A stretch of 64,000 nucleotides of DNA from Marasmius tenuissimus. Taxonomy: Eukaryota; Basidiomycota; Agaricomycetes; Agaricales; Marasmiaceae. Below, piece after piece: positions 24,709-38,355 of this stretch. The first letter of the stretch is position 1. Each line of letters begins with the position of its first letter. The position numbers and the translations under genes were made by a program. The stretch spans positions 4,553,692 through 4,617,691 of the forward strand of contig JAQOTA010000060.1 in the NCBI GenBank assembly GCA_029532415.1, given 5' to 3'. Under the pieces are notes generated by a model. The model saw only the letters and a program-made list of their open reading frames with translations. It ran no database searches and had not been told where the DNA came from.

Positions 24709-27700
24709 GCTTGATGCATCTTGTATGAGCCAATTTTTCTCTGGTTTAACCGCCAACCGTTTAATGGAGACCTCAGTCAGTTTATCAGCCCTGTTTAGTC
24801 CGGGACCGTGGCCGATAAGCCCGGCTTTGAGCATTACATCGGCCAAAAGCTAAGTGCTTGCGACACAACGGTTATGAGCAGTCTGATTACCACTGGGTCA
24901 TATACAAGATGTGTCTCACAATGTGAGGGTCAGAGTTGGACGGCTTAGCATCGTCTGTAGGTTGAAAAAATAACCTCCTGGATGAAGTCCGGCGTGCATG
25001 AAAATAAATGGGTGTCCAAAGATCTTTGCGAATGGTCGTGTGAGGATCATCCACCGAGGTGTATACTTGGTCCTGTACAACATGCTGTGAAGCTGTAATC
25101 GTGTTACACTATCTGTGGCCAAAAGTTTAATACCGTGACGTGTCAACCAAACCATCCGACTCGATTCTCTTAGATGGCGGTAAACGCGATAGCTTGCCTT
25201 GATGTGGTTGTGAATAGGAAAGGACAGCCCGACGGATCAGCGAATAATATAGAGATTGGCGTTACATTTCAGATTCAAGGCATTCGTTCCATTGGTTGAT
25301 CCAGCCGTCTAAGCGAGGTCTTTTACCTAAGTCAGTCGGCTACATAGTGATAATCAAACGGTGGTTTCTTCATATCCTCTGCTGAACCCTTCTCTGATTG
25401 GGGCATGACTTGAGTCCTGGAGCGATGGCCCTTAATCTATTATGTGATAATAGTAAATGAGCGGAAATCAGAGATGTCGCCGAATCATAGCCCCTGAAAA
25501 CAAAAACGGGTCCCAACCTTCACCGCTTTGCGCGTCACTTGAGACTTAGTCGGCACAAGAGTAGTTTACCTTGAACTCCCAAGCCACAAAACTCACGCTC
25601 CCGATGGCAGGGAATGATATCTCTACTCAGCATGTGATTCTTAACACTTATTGATAGAGCGACCTTAGCGGGGTTTACGACCGATACTACGGGAGCCACC
25701 TCCTGTGCGAGCTCCGCTCGAAACGACGATATTTGTGATTTCTATCATTCACCAAAGTCGTCAATTTCTGAAGTTTGAGTCTACAGGCCATTTCGTGTAT
25801 GATGTTTGTTGAGTCGCTCGGGAGAAATAACGTCGGGCTGTCAACTCAGGATGTCAGCCTTGAAAGTCAGAATGGTTCACACACTCGCTTTCGGACGGAA
25901 GCCTTCATCATCAATCCGATGCACTGCGCCACACGACTTGTGGTGTACAAAACTTATTTCTGACTCACTTCGAATCCATTGATACTGTTACCTGCTAGTA
26001 GTACTCATGTCTTTTCCTTATCATCTTACTACGTGATGGTGGCTGGGTATCAGACTGTGGGGTGAAACTACAGAGCTAGGCTCAATTTCGGGGTAGGAAA
26101 CTGAGCTCCCCACTCATATGAGAGTGGATGTCCGCTGCTCAATATTTAAAGATCGTTGCTCTGAGATGATCTCGTCCAATCATGAAATCTTTGAATGACA
26201 AGTGCTCTGCCCGCGTACATGGAAACAGGAAAAGGTATAGCTCAGCCTGCGGGCTGCAACATACAGATCCTACCGCGTGATACGTCTAGAACATGGCCAG
26301 AACATTCGTAAGCCTCCCTCGCAAGAATGACTAAATGGGGTTTGCGACATACCAATTAAACACTGCCAATGACAGAATCACCTCGAGCCAGTACAAAGAC
26401 CTGCATATAGAGAGTCCAAGGCTGAGCGAACTGTTTTCCGTCGTTCCACTGCAATTGGCATCCTTCCCCGGGCTTATCAACGCTATATCCGATCCAGATA
26501 AAGGCGTAATTCATGTGTTTCCGATGCCTCCTGGTCACGAAAAATCTCATGACTCAGTCCCAATTGTGCCAATTGTGCCAATGCGACGAATCAATCTTCG
26601 GTCTATCAAATTCCGTGCCAAGATGTTGGGGCGGTTAATGAAGTCCTAGGGTATGAATCCCAACGTGCCGATGAGAATAAGGGTGTTACGTGTATGAGAG
26701 CGCTGGGAGTCTGAATCCCGAGTTCCGAGGACCAAACATCCAAAGCAATTCGGCTTGAATGTACAAATCATGGGCGCCTAAGAGCCATGTTGACCGGGAG
26801 GGAAGTCCCGTGTCACTCGGAAATTGACAGGTTCTTGTCGGAGACGAACCAAATTTGCCTCCATAGGAAGGAGATTGCCTTCCTGCGGCTAGGGCAACAG
26901 AGGCCGACGTGCTTCATCGACGTTGGGTATGGAACGGTGGGCGGATGGATAGGATTATTCAGCATTTCACGGAACGGTTGAATGAACCAATATACGGTCT
27001 GTGCTCGTATACGTCCCGAAGCTCAAATGCTCATGTGCGGTAATGTAGCACAGATGATCCTTGGTAAGCTGACGCTGCCATGAGTGCAGACGTGGTCCGA
27101 CCCAGTTCGAACGGGTATCCAAAATCTAAAGAGCACAGGCAGCGTATACGGCGACGGTAGTGAAGGTCCCGTGATAGATCTTTCTGAATTATCGTTGCAG
27201 CGAGAGACGAGTACGAACGTTGTGATTAGAGTCGCCATTTCACACATCCTCGGCGAGTTGTTACGTGCCACCTTGATAGAGTGATGTGGACAGTATTTAG
27301 TAAATGACACGATGAACCATGTTGAGTGCAGCTCAGGAACCCGAGACCTCAGCTTTGACACACCGAGTCGCCCGTTCCTGCTGTCCATTCGTTTTGCGTG
27401 ATGAACGGGAGGATGGATCATAGGCTGGCAATATCAACAACTCATGTGCTTTGATAATGCTGGCAGTAATATGCTCAGAGGTGTATTCATATGCATGGCG
27501 GAGTTTATCAGCGGAGTCTAGCCTTCATGCATGACCCAAATCGCTGAGTGCGGGGAGGTCAAAGTTAGGCTGCCATAGCAATCGTCTGAGTTACCACTCT
27601 GTAGAAGACTGACTGATCCATCTATATGCAAGCGGCTTCAAGCATGGTAGTTGTAGCCTACTTCTGCAACAAGAAAGACAAATGGCAGATTTTGAACGAG

Positions 27701-30234
27701 CCATGATAGACGAAACAACTCGCACCTAAAGGAACAAACCATTGTTGCGTAACCGACGCAAAACTGAAGACAGTCTCGTGAGTTCGTGGCAGGGGGGACT
27801 GCACGTCGTGCAAGCTCTGAATACGGCGTCAATATTGCGCTTACGATCCGCGGAAATGCTGAGTATTACACAAGATCATGAGCCGTACGTTGCTGAAATG
27901 AAGTATTGATGCCGATTTACGAACGCCAAAAATCTCCCCTTGCATCAAACCTTACGTTTAGCGAGGGTTCACTAGAACGACACGCTTCCATGTGTCATGC
28001 CACAGGGAGCAACACATTTTTCCAACTGCCATCTTGGGATCGGGGAATAGATCAATACCCATGTTCAGAGTAATCCTTGCGTCAACCTCTGCAAGGCCGC
28101 TGTCTTCCTACATTTGTCATCTTTCCCAATCTCGAGCATGGTACAACCACGATCTACAGAGCCCTCGGCTTGCTTTGGGTCGAGGAGATAGCCAAGACGA
28201 GCGAGATGGCAAATACCCGAGGCTCGATTGGATTGGGAGTGATGTTTATTGAACAAGGGTTTTGATTTCTAGACGGGAGACGATCAACAAGACTCAAAGG
28301 AGACCAGCATAGATCTTGAGCGTGCAAGTATCACTGACAATAAAAATGAGAGATCTTGATGGAGATGGAGATGGTGGGGATTAATTTCATGCTCCAGGTA
28401 TTTTCTGGAGCTTGTATGGTGAAGGGCAAAGACCCCTTTTTAAACTCTTTTCGATATCCTTATACCTGGTCAGCTAATGTCTTTGTATCTAATAAGCAAT
28501 CCTTTATTCTCGGCCGATTTCTCTAACTACTTTTTACTAGCGTCAGCGAGGATAGTCAAACCGAGTCGTCCTGGCTCGCTTCCATTCTCATATATGACGA
28601 CGGATAGCTCAAAAATATGAATTGCTGTACGTGGTATTGAGGTCTCCATGAAGCAAGCTGCAAAGGTAATTTTTATTTACCTCAGACTGCAACGCGAAAG
28701 GGAGATTACGAATAAATATACCTTCGCCCTATTATATTTTCGGCATTTCACTCGGTCGGGTTTTGATTCCCGAATTATGAGCTATAACACTCCTCATGTG
28801 CACGGTAAGTAAGCTGAGTTTCCAATTCCACGGAGCAAACCAAGTTAACCGAGGGAGGAGTGGCATCGGCAGTCGCACTCGGAGCTGTCCTTCTCATTAC
28901 AGACTTACAGTACAGTCGGCCTTCTCGTTCACTCCTCTTCCTCGGCGCTCGACTCACAGACTTTTAGGATAACGCTCGGATGTTCTACTTTCTGAACATA
29001 CTACTACTCAAAGTTGGCTGAATCATTGTTACATTCTCAAAGCTCTGTTTGCATCCAGCTCTCGCTGGTTCCAGTCACGGTTTCGTTCCATTTTTGACAA
29101 TAGTTATCCAGACCACAGCCATATCTTCAAAGGTTGGCGGCGGACGAACTCGAATCGTATGACAAGATAATATCTTGAACACTAAAGATCAAACTCGGCT
29201 AGAGAGCTTCGGTGTACTCATGGAGGTGCTTGGAGTCGGCTGAGCGGTGAATAGGAAAGGTCTCAAGAAGACGTCAGTGTTCGTCGATAAAGATAGTTTA
29301 CGGATCAGATTTCCGCTGATAAGTGTTGGTATATCATCCCTTGGTATCTACCCATTCGACGTGCGGTTTTTATATCTTGGGAAGCCTCTGTGCAGGGGGC
29401 CCCGTCATTTCAAGGAATTGGTAGTCGCCTACACACTCCGCGGACAAGCGGAATATCTCCTCAGTTCTGATAACAATTGGTGAAAGCTTGCGAAAATACC
29501 CGCGAATCCTTTTGGGAAGGCCCAGTTGTGGATCTGAAAGTGACCCAGATAACACAGTGAGTGCAGTTTTGGCTCAGCCCATCCCAGAGTGGGGGACTCA
29601 TAAACTCATGACTTTTGTTTTGTCTTGGGAGCTTCCAGGACCTTGAGGAACCTGGCAGAGGAATATCTTCAGGTGTTCTTTGTCAGTTTTCTTGCATGTC
29701 TGGTACGTTTCAACTCTTGCTTATTCCGTATTGTTCCACCCATTTCAGTCGTCAGTTATCGATCAACACATTCTCTACCTTCTTCGGTCGGCATTTAACT
29801 GATATGACGTTTTTGCAACGTAACATTTGCCAATGGCCATTGGTACAAGCTACTCCCCCATAGGCCGCTCTATCTCTGGCGCGCTGCGTATGGGAAGAGG
29901 GTCAAGATTCTTCATCCTAATCTGTCAGCTTCTGTGTTTTCCCTGGCTCGTAGGGCCATGACCGGTTTCCAGTAGCGATCGCTGCGAAAAATTTTATTGA
30001 AACGACAATAACCAAATTTATAGATGCACATACAGCATACTTAGTCGGGCGGCGAGCTATCTTATCCTCAACCGTAGCTGCTGGGGAGTATTGGTGTGGA
30101 ACTGTAAACGGCAAGACCCGTTAGTTGTGTATTGTTGGTAGAGCAATTAGGCACAGAGTGAGGGCCTTCGATCCCATGGCGATACATGGGATACGAGCGA
30201 GAAGATGTACATTGTAGAACCATCAAAAGCGAAG
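24709..30234. other. No supported gene (5.5 kb)
   Basis: Short frames on both strands (26335-26649 plus, 27023-27421 minus, 27992-28252 plus, 29615-29863 plus) show no domain and no paired splice sites. AT-rich patches occur around 28440-28520 and 28680-28760. I see no repeats with definable ends. Confidence 0.4.
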
Positions 30235-32430
30235 TCATTGGCGCCCCAATTTGCCTCCTACCGTTGGGCCGGAGTCGGTCAGTTCTCTCGATCCTGACCA
30301 AGCAACGCGTCTCTTCCCGAACCACCATGAGTCGGAATGGCCCAAAAAAACTCACCAATAACAACAGCTTCAAAGTCCACAAACTCGAATGAAATGGCAA
30401 TCGGATTGGTGCTCCTCTTCCTCCCCGCGGCCGCACAAATGGCTTTTTGTATTTGGGGTGAATTCTTTGATGGTAAGTCCACTCAAATCTACAAGATGAC
30501 GCTTGTGTAGTCTCTCTTTGCTACCTTGGAGTATATAGCAAATATCAACGTCAAATATTGCACAAGAATGGACACAGTGACCAGCTTGCACTCATCGGTA
30601 CGTTCGTCAAATCTCCGTTGATATCTGTCTCCCCCTGATGTGACTTGTGTAACCAGCCTTCTCATCGATATAGCTTTTTTCTTTGGGAAAGATCTGGGAC
30701 CTGTCAAGCAACTGCGACATTCGATAGGATGGTGGCTTTGGACATTACATTCGAGCTGGTGAGTGTCTCTATACCCATTTTTGTCCCTTATCTGACCTAC
30801 AGTCTTTCAGAAACATAGCAGATCTACTCTCGAGATATAGCACGGATCGTATCACGAGGTTTATTTGTGGGCCACGTCGATTTCTAGACGACTATGCTAC
30901 TGAAAGGCTGATCCGTTGGGCTTCAGGTTCGCTTCATTTGCTTCGGCGTGTTTGGTTGGTCTGACGTGCATGTTCAGATTTAGCACCATGTACTGCGCGT
31001 CTTTGTACCATTATCTGCAGCCTAACCGATCCACAACCGCTGTATCTCCTTACACGCACCCTCATCATGAGGCCCTCTAGCTTCATATCTGGTCGTCTGG
31101 TGTATTTTTTCTCGACCCTTTTCTCTAGCACGATGTGGTGGGCGCGGCATTCACGTTCTTCATGACTATCTCCCAAGACCCCTCAGAGAGCACGAAGATG
31201 AAGAATCTCGCCTACGTCCCACTTCTCTGTTCCGACCGAGGAGGATTGCAGCTTCTTTGGTTGTTGACCTAAGTCTCCACACTGCACTCTTTACCTTGCC
31301 CCTTCCAGCATAGCCTGGTTCGGTATCGGCGTTTGTACGCCATCGAATCCGCAGCCACATACCCGGTCGGACTGCTCTCGCCAGGTCGTATTCTCCCATG
31401 ATTTATATTCGTCCTTATCGTTGCCCCTCGGACTCATGAGAGCAGCTAGGTCGATAGCGCTCCAAGCTCCGATTCCACACCTCCGTGGAGGCGCTTCCCG
31501 GTCAGAGTTAACTATCTCCGAAGGTGAAACAGGACGATGGGTAATTTTAGGCATGCCGAGTGTTCGTCATTCATGACTGTCGACACTGAGACGAGGATGT
31601 GCAATGGCAGTGTGTATGCGTTGACACTGCAGCCATGTTTCAACAAAGATGATTCCGAGACGACACGCCCCCTCAGTCTGTTTTGGCTCGTCACGAACGC
31701 CTCTCCCCCTCCCATCGTGCCTCGTTACCACTCCGGGGTGGGAATAGCTTGGGATTCACAGCCCATAACCCATCCCGCGCCTTATCGGGGTGCAGATTCG
31801 ACAGCCCCTCGTCCCGTGCCATCCAATGCGGGACACTCGGCTTTGTGAGGGAGTGGGGCTTTAAAGAGCCGGGATGGTTCTGCATCGCCTAAGATATAAT
31901 ATATCTCACTCTTTACACCATTCTATCTCATGGGCTTTGATAAGACCCAGCCACTGATCAGTTCGTTGTTAGAGGATAGGTCGTCACAATATACCGAATG
32001 TTGAGTGTCCGCTTCCGTAGGAAACGGCATACTCCTTTGTTGGTGTTGCTTTCTTCCACGCCTTTGTCCTTCCCTCTGATACCCTGCGATTTGTTCCCGG
32101 GATGGGCTGACCTTAGGGCCGTTGACTTATCGATTTGGCCTGATCGTGATTGTTAGTCACGCTAACCAAATAGTATACATACTCTCTTGTCGGCTCATTT
32201 CAGGGTTGAAGGACGAGGGACAGATGGGTGCGCGGGAGTCACCCCATGATCGACTCCCCACCTACATACGTACTCACACCGGTTGAGAAGGTGAAAGTGA
32301 AGATATGGATCGTTTGTATGATTAGATGTTTTCCATTCAGAGCACACGTACGGGGTACACGTAGACACTCTCGTTTCCTCAATTTGTCGTTACCTTGCCT
32401 CATGGTGGTTACTTGTAAATTTGTATAACA
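30235..32430 (-). pseudogene. Degenerate direct duplicate, copy 1 (minus-strand gene remnant)
   Basis: This region is recognisably similar, in the same orientation, to 33746-35900. Coding sense is minus. A terminal exon (30293-30235) encodes SRELTDSGPTVGGKLGRQ before a stop. It is preceded by a GT-AG intron whose position is shared with copy 2, then an exon with NPIAISFEFVDFEAVVI. Further upstream is a hydrophobic segment LVTVSILVQYLTLIF and a block MRRLVTQVTSG, both with counterparts in copy 2. Substitutions between the copies preserve the minus-strand peptide better than chance would, so it was once coding. A TGA interrupts one block near 30704. Upstream (31.2-32.4 kb) similarity continues at DNA level without a clear frame. 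It looks like another multi-pass membrane protein, now decayed. The family is not recognised. Confidence 0.5.
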
Positions 32431-33060
32431 TAGCGTGGTGTATTGAATGGGAAAACTCAGTAGCAATTGCCGTATTCAATGGCATTTTGTCATTATTGAC
32501 TGGTGAGATCTGCACAATGCTGTCCGAAATTCGAGACTCAACTACAAAATCGGAGGGGAAGAATTTGGTGGATTAGTGGGGAAGCACGACATCACATGGG
32601 AATGGGAGTACACAAAAAATACAGCGTGATCATGGCTGCCATGTACATCCCTTTGGGTTCTTGGGAATAGTTCATCACAATAGCTAAATGTCAATCTGCA
32701 GCCTCGAATCTGGGATATTGTACCCAACTACTCTGATAGCCTCAATAGTGTAACCTCTCATACTGGACCCAAAGGCTAGAGGCAATATTCCCGTTGATCT
32801 GAGTGGCGTGGCAACTCTGATGACGGTACGTGCGCTCCTCTGTATCCTCATACTTGATCAATGTCGTTCTGATAACTTTGGAAACACTCCAGGGACTTGC
32901 TCCTACGTTGATTGTCGTACGTGTTGCACACGGGAGGTCCGTCAACAGTGTTCAGCAGATGATCTCGATTCACCTCGTCGATCAAGTGCCTCAGGATATT
33001 TCTGGACCCGCCAGCGGAAGTGTATTACGAGGTGCAGGAGGTGTTCGCTCTCGCCCGTAG
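32420..33060 (+). pseudogene. 5'-truncated 7-TM paralog H
   Basis: Only the last four exons of the A/B/C family remain. The exon 7 remnant ends at 32502 with VAIAVFNGILSLLTG. The exon 8 remnant (about 32554-32640) carries GRIWWISGEARHHMG. Exon 9 is 32702-32825, again exactly 124 nt. Exon 10 is 32893-33060, encoding GLAPTLIVVRVAHGRSV and a 40-residue tail. Exon 9 has an in-frame TAA at 32751-32753, and the exon 8 acceptor no longer keeps phase. Exons 1-6 are absent; the left edge abuts the end of the degenerate duplicate. It is a dead fragment. Its closest relatives in this window by the last exon are genes A and C. Confidence 0.8.
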
Positions 33061-33745
33061 AATGAGATCCTGTAAGGCACCGGGGATGCATGAAACACGT
33101 ACCGAAGAGCTCTGAGACACCCGTGACCTGGTGGATTCGGGATCGATGGTATACCATAAATCTCTTGAGCCATCGTCGTTTGCCCTCGTTCGCCATTTTT
33201 TGTTTCTTAGAGTGTCAATTTCCTCTGCTTGTACAATTTAGAGATATCGCGACTTATGAGCCCTCTCTTTTATAATTGTTCGGATCGCAAAAAGTCAACT
33301 GGGGATGCTTCATATATGGAATCAGACCAAGCGTAGGCCAAAGGAAGCGTCTTGGATGTTTTCGAGACTGGACCTTTTTCATAATCAAAAGAATTGTAAT
33401 TCCCAACATAAAGATTTCAATAGAAATGCCGGGTTGATGCTTACAGATCAAAGCGATGTACGCGTATTCTCGGATGTTTTCCATTGCCTCCGACTCACCC
33501 ATCGAATAATCATCACCGTTCATGATCGCTTCATGTCTCGACCAATTCTAAAACCAACCACCTTCTCTACCTCCATGAGGGATCGAAATAAAATCTCCGA
33601 TGTAAACTTTGGTTTTGCGTTGTCTGCGGAAGACGAATGTGGATTCAAGGGACTTCCCTGACAAATCGCAAGAGACAGGAAAACAGCTGCGACTTGAATC
33701 AAAGGTGTATATAGGACCTCGGTTGGACCTCGGCTAGTGTAAGTA
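33061..33745. other. Spacer with one hydrophobic minus-strand frame
   Basis: A minus-strand frame at 33523-33254 encodes about 89 residues with a hydrophobic segment IEIFMLGITILLIM followed by basic residues. It could be a first exon of a membrane protein, but no partner exons are found and it has no family match that I recognise. Confidence 0.3.
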
Positions 33746-35900
33746 TTACGGGTGTGAAGCATACCAGAGCAGAAGATGAAGGACGTGAGGAATATACATG
33801 TGCAGCATCGACCAGTTGAGATCTGTGTCTGTGTAACATGGCCGATTTGCCTGCCGCCGGATCCGGGATTCTGCTACGGTCGGGCCGGAGTTAATCGATG
33901 ATCGGTCGTTGCGATCCTGACCAGACAACACTTCTCTTCCCAAACCACCATGACCCATACAACCCAGAAGTCCTACCGCTCACCATTATCTCGAAGTCCA
34001 CAAGCTCAAATGCAAGGGAAATCGGATCGGCGTTCGCCTTCCTGACAGCAGCAGTACGTGTTGGCTTTTCGTTTGTGCAGTGAATTTTCTGATCATGACT
34101 CGAATCAGATCTTCAAGATAAAGCTTGCACAGTCCCTCTCCGCTGGCTAGGAGCATAACTCAATTTTTCACACTGAATAACACAAGATTGGACGTGCTGT
34201 ACGATCACCGTGCACACTTTGGTACTTTCACAAAAACTCCGTTGACACTTACCTCACTCTGACGTGACTCGCGTTATCAGCCTTTCCATCATGGCTCTTT
34301 TTTGGAGGATCTGAGTACCATCATGGTGAATAGGATCGTGGCTCTAGAAACCACAATGCACGAGCTGGTGAGTGCTGGTATATTTGTCCCAACCTCGTAC
34401 TGACCTACATCCGTCAGGTCTCGAAGGAATCAAAGGTCCGTTCTCGTTATGACTCGCGGATCGTATGGCCAAGTTGTCTCGTGGGTCACGTCGAGATGAC
34501 TATTCCACTGCAAGCTTTAACAGCTGGGTTTCCACGTTCGTTTCAGTCACTTTGAGAAACCGTGACTGGTTGCTCTGACGTGCATGCTCAGATCAACGTC
34601 ATCTATCTCAGTCCTCGCGTTTTGGCATCCTCCGCAACTTTATTGCTCCGAGCTCTCTTAGAACACAGACCCTCCGATAGGCTCAGCCTCGAATTCGACT
34701 CGCGATGAGGCTACCCGGCATTCGAGAAAGCCCTCACAGCCTGTAGATTTCGCCGCTCTCGCCTATTGGCCCGAGAACAAGCCTTGTCTTCCCCGCCTAC
34801 CCTCTAAAGGCAGAGACTCGTCGACGTCATTGGTATCGGTGCTTCGGTCGACCCTATGATTGCCGCCTTCTCTACGCAGTTGTCACCCTCCACAACCGTT
34901 GAATCTCCCCTTTGTAGGCATGCTCCCACCGTGTCGGGCTTCACATATGGTCCTCCGGTGCATTATCCTTCGATCCTATCCTCCGGCACGGTGTGGTAGG
35001 CGTCCTCTGTAACCGAAGGTAGACTGGGGAAAATGGGGTCATCGGAGACGAAAACGAGGTGAACTCGAAGTGAAGGACGAGATCTCTTTCACCAGCGATC
35101 AAGGTATGATCTCTCGCCACAGTATCCGTCACTTGTCCGCAGCTAACGAGACCTTTCGTCGTAGATTCCGAACGAGAAGGATTGCAGTTCTTCTTGCTGC
35201 CAGTCCAAGTCTCCACACTGCACTGTTTACCTTTCCCCTTCCAGTATAGGTTCGCTTTCGACGTTTTAGGTTATCATCATCTGGTAACCCGGCCATATAC
35301 CTGGTTTCGGACTCCTTTCGCTACGTCGTATCCTCCGACTATTTACGGTCGTTCTTATCACTACCCCTCAGCTGTACAAAAACAATTAGGTTGATGGAGC
35401 CTCCGAGCTGCGAATCTATACCTGCGTGGAGGCCGATCCTGGACGCCATTGGCTGTTTTGCGATCCAAAATGTCGGGCGGTTGTGTGCAACGAGGGTGCT
35501 CGACGTAAACGACTGTCGACACTGAGGCAGGGATGGGCGGCTCGTATTCGTTGGCACCAAAGCCTTCTTCCAAACAATTATAATCCTAACATGGCACGCG
35601 CATTCATTCTGTTCGTTGGGTCGTTTTCTGATCGTTTCGGTCGTTGGTTTATTGATTCGCCCTTCATCGTCGTTGTTGTTCGATGGAGTCTCGACATTAC
35701 GCCAGACAAACAGTATACATACTCTCTTTGTCGTGCATCCTAGAGGCTCGAGGACAAAGGGCGGTAGAGGCGAAGGTATCGATCGCCCTCTATGGGTCGG
35801 GGTTACTCTATATCGAACACAAGTCCTTGCGGACTCTCTCGTCTCCCCACTTTGTCGTGTACCTCACCTCATGGTGGCTACTTAGATCTCGAATCACGCA
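33746..35900 (-). pseudogene. Degenerate direct duplicate, copy 2 (minus-strand gene remnant)
   Basis: Partner of 30235-32430. The terminal exon starts after a shared TGGTCAG acceptor near 33926 and reads DRNDRSSINSGPTVAESR, with a longer tail than copy 1 to a stop at 33746. The preceding exon has KANADPISLAFELVDFEIM, aligning with copy 1's SFEFVDFE block. The MRRLVTQVTSG counterpart is MERLITRVTSE near 34270. The hydrophobic exon is disrupted in this copy. DNA similarity continues to about 35.9 kb (for example the shared words AGTATACATACTCTCTT and CTCATGGTGG at the right end). It is probably non-functional. Confidence 0.5.
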
Positions 35901-37504
35901 GGTACAAATATAATCCGCGTTTTGCACTCTTCCAATCCCGCTATTGTTCCGCGTCAGAGCATTGTGCACATCTTTGACGTCTAGACTTCGGGCTTCGGTT
36001 TTCAGTTCACGTCGAGATCCTGATGAACGAATCGTCGAATCTCTACTTACCCTCCGAGCCCTTTCAACCCGATGCAAGGAGATAAGGACATGCTGTGATT
36101 GTGGGCCCCCTGATCATTGTTTCCTGAGCTGTACAAACACTAGAGCAATCTTTAGGTATCATGTCGATGCGAGCTAGATTGAACGGGTAGATTCATGAGA
36201 CACGATTAGGGGATAGCCCAGTGTTGAGAATTACGTTCCTGTCAATCGTCTGGGTTTTGTCTCTCGAAGAGACTGATGGACGAACGTTGCCTCTGGTGGT
36301 ATGCAAGAACAAAGACTCGGTGGTGATAATCATCATCATACTCAGCAAGTGGTACCCTATACTACAAATCACGATGAACAAAAGCTTAACGAGACGAGAT
36401 ATCAACTGAGACGCACCCTGTAGGTGGACCTTCAGTGTACTTGAAATTCATGGGAAGATTCTGGGGAAGTGGAATGATTGATCGACCCCTGATGCGATGC
36501 GTTGATAAATGAAAGGACGTAACGCTGCGGTATAGCAATCCCTCCTCCAGACTACTGCTCTGATAGATGAAGTAACATATCGGGAGTGTAAGGTTGAGGG
36601 TGGAAGGGCTTTTATCCTCTCTATCAATCGAGTCGGTGTTTTGTGCTTCAAGACGTGTGCGGACCTGAGAAGGCATATTCGTAGACTATTGAGAAGGGGT
36701 AACACCAGGTGTGGATAAAGCGGCCAAATGATACTGATCCAAACGAAAATGAGCGTTAAAACGGATGATGTAGAGTTGAGTGGGGAATTGAGGCAAAGAG
36801 TACATCATGATGGTGATCTCAAGACGGTGTGCGGAGAAAGCAGTAACGAATACTTTCTAGTCTAGTGTGGGTCATTGGAAGTTGATGGGAGAGGGGAGCT
36901 CGTGTGAGGAGTAACATGTTCATCCGGGCTAACGCCAAACTCTAGCGCTTCAACATCCCTATTCAGCATCGCAAGTGACGAAACAAAACCCAAAATGTTG
37001 AATCCATCCTTGTTGTTGTCGTTGTCGTTGTCGGACCAGTTAGAGGTCTGGATCAGACATTGTCTTCATTTTCACTTTACGCCCGCACCACAAGGACTAA
37101 TTCTAACTTTATCAGATGTGATACATGGGGCACATATATCATCCAACTGCTTTCAAAATTCTAGCCGCCGAGTTTGGATACCCCGTGCGACCGGTCTTAG
37201 ATGATGCACGTACAAGTTTAGTTATTGGACATATCAGACCCTCCAAAGGTTGTGTGAGAACAAAGAAGCGGAGCCAGCTTCTCGTTACTCACTTTGAGAT
37301 CTGCAAAATTTTTGTTCGTAGTTCAGTGTCAGAGGCAGTCCTGCTCTCGTATCATTGGACTAGAATAACTACCAATCAAGCCTTGGTTTGTCATGTGCGG
37401 AGCCCCTCCGTTACTTATTTTGGGTAATAATAGTGTCCGGAAGACACAGTATATATGACTCTCACCGAGCCTCTCAGGTCACCAGTCAACTCTTGATATT
37501 CTCG
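35901..37504. other. Upstream region of gene C; no gene seen
   Basis: Frames of 60-96 codons lack support. A short GTTGTT/GTCGTTGTC run occurs at 37011-37033. The 300 bp before 37505 would hold the promoter of gene C, but I see no clear TATA element. Confidence 0.4.
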
Positions 37505-37997
37505 ATGGCCTCCCAAGAAAGCTTTGACGAGTCCTTAGAGCCCTTCATCACGGTCCAAAGTGTCATTGTCGAACCAATCACAACTCTCTCGGTAAGTCGG
37601 CTTGGGCAGTTCTATCAAGCACCTTTTCTAATAACCGAGATACTCCAGTCAATGTTTCTCGTATATGGTGAGCACTCCATCGTTGCATATTTGTCGATCT
37701 TATGTGAGCCCGGCAGGAATGTACATCATTATCTTTGGTCTTTGCATGCACATTCTCTACCGCCAGCGGCGATCTGGAATGGAAAATAGATTATACTGGG
37801 TGTGCACACCAGCGCTATTTCTCCTCGCGAGTATCTTCATCGTGGAGGAGGCATTCGTGTTGACCCGAGAAGCCGTGATTCTCTTTCGTGCAGTCGCAAT
37901 ACGGTGCAGAGAAAGAGCTCAGAGCGGAGCAAGGTAAGAGAAATGTAGAAGACCTCAGTGGGTTAACAAACCGCTGAGGTAATATGGGATTTTGTAG

Positions 37998-38002
37998 GTA
38001 GT
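37998..38002 (+). repeat. Target-site duplication GTAGT (left)
   Basis: GTAGT directly left of the Copia element is repeated directly to its right (44308-44312), as expected for a 5-bp integrase-made duplication. Confidence 0.9.
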
Positions 38003-38313
38003 TGATGAGCCGGCATGACGCCTAGCACAGAGGACTACAACATGACTACACTACTACTTACCAGAGAGGAGTTTAGAGAGATAGAGGCAAGACGTAGAAG
38101 CTCAAGCACACTATTGATTCAAGTATAGAACTACGAGCTTATATACATGTAGAGACACTAGTAAATACCATATAAGGACGACAATAGAAAATGTACATAT
38201 GATCATAAGTAGAAATGATAAATAGAACAATAGTTCCGCATAATATGACGACGGGAAGTATGAACCGGGACTTCAGATATGCCGGAATCTAATTATAGTC
38301 CACGGATTCAACA
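38003..38313 (-). repeat. 3' LTR of the Copia element
   Basis: 311 bp, TGATGAGCCGG to GGATTCAACA on the plus strand. Differs from the other LTR at 7 sites, all transitions. Contains TATATA-like words near 38141-38146. Confidence 0.95.
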
Positions 38314-38324
38314 CACCCCCTCGC
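38314..38324 (-). promoter_or_regulatory. Polypurine tract of the Copia element
   Basis: On the element's strand the bases just inside the 3' LTR read GCGAGGGGGTG, a purine-rich primer for plus-strand DNA synthesis, directly abutting the LTR. Confidence 0.7.
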
Positions 38325-38355
38325 TAAGTGCAGCTGAAAAGCGCATCTGAGCAAA

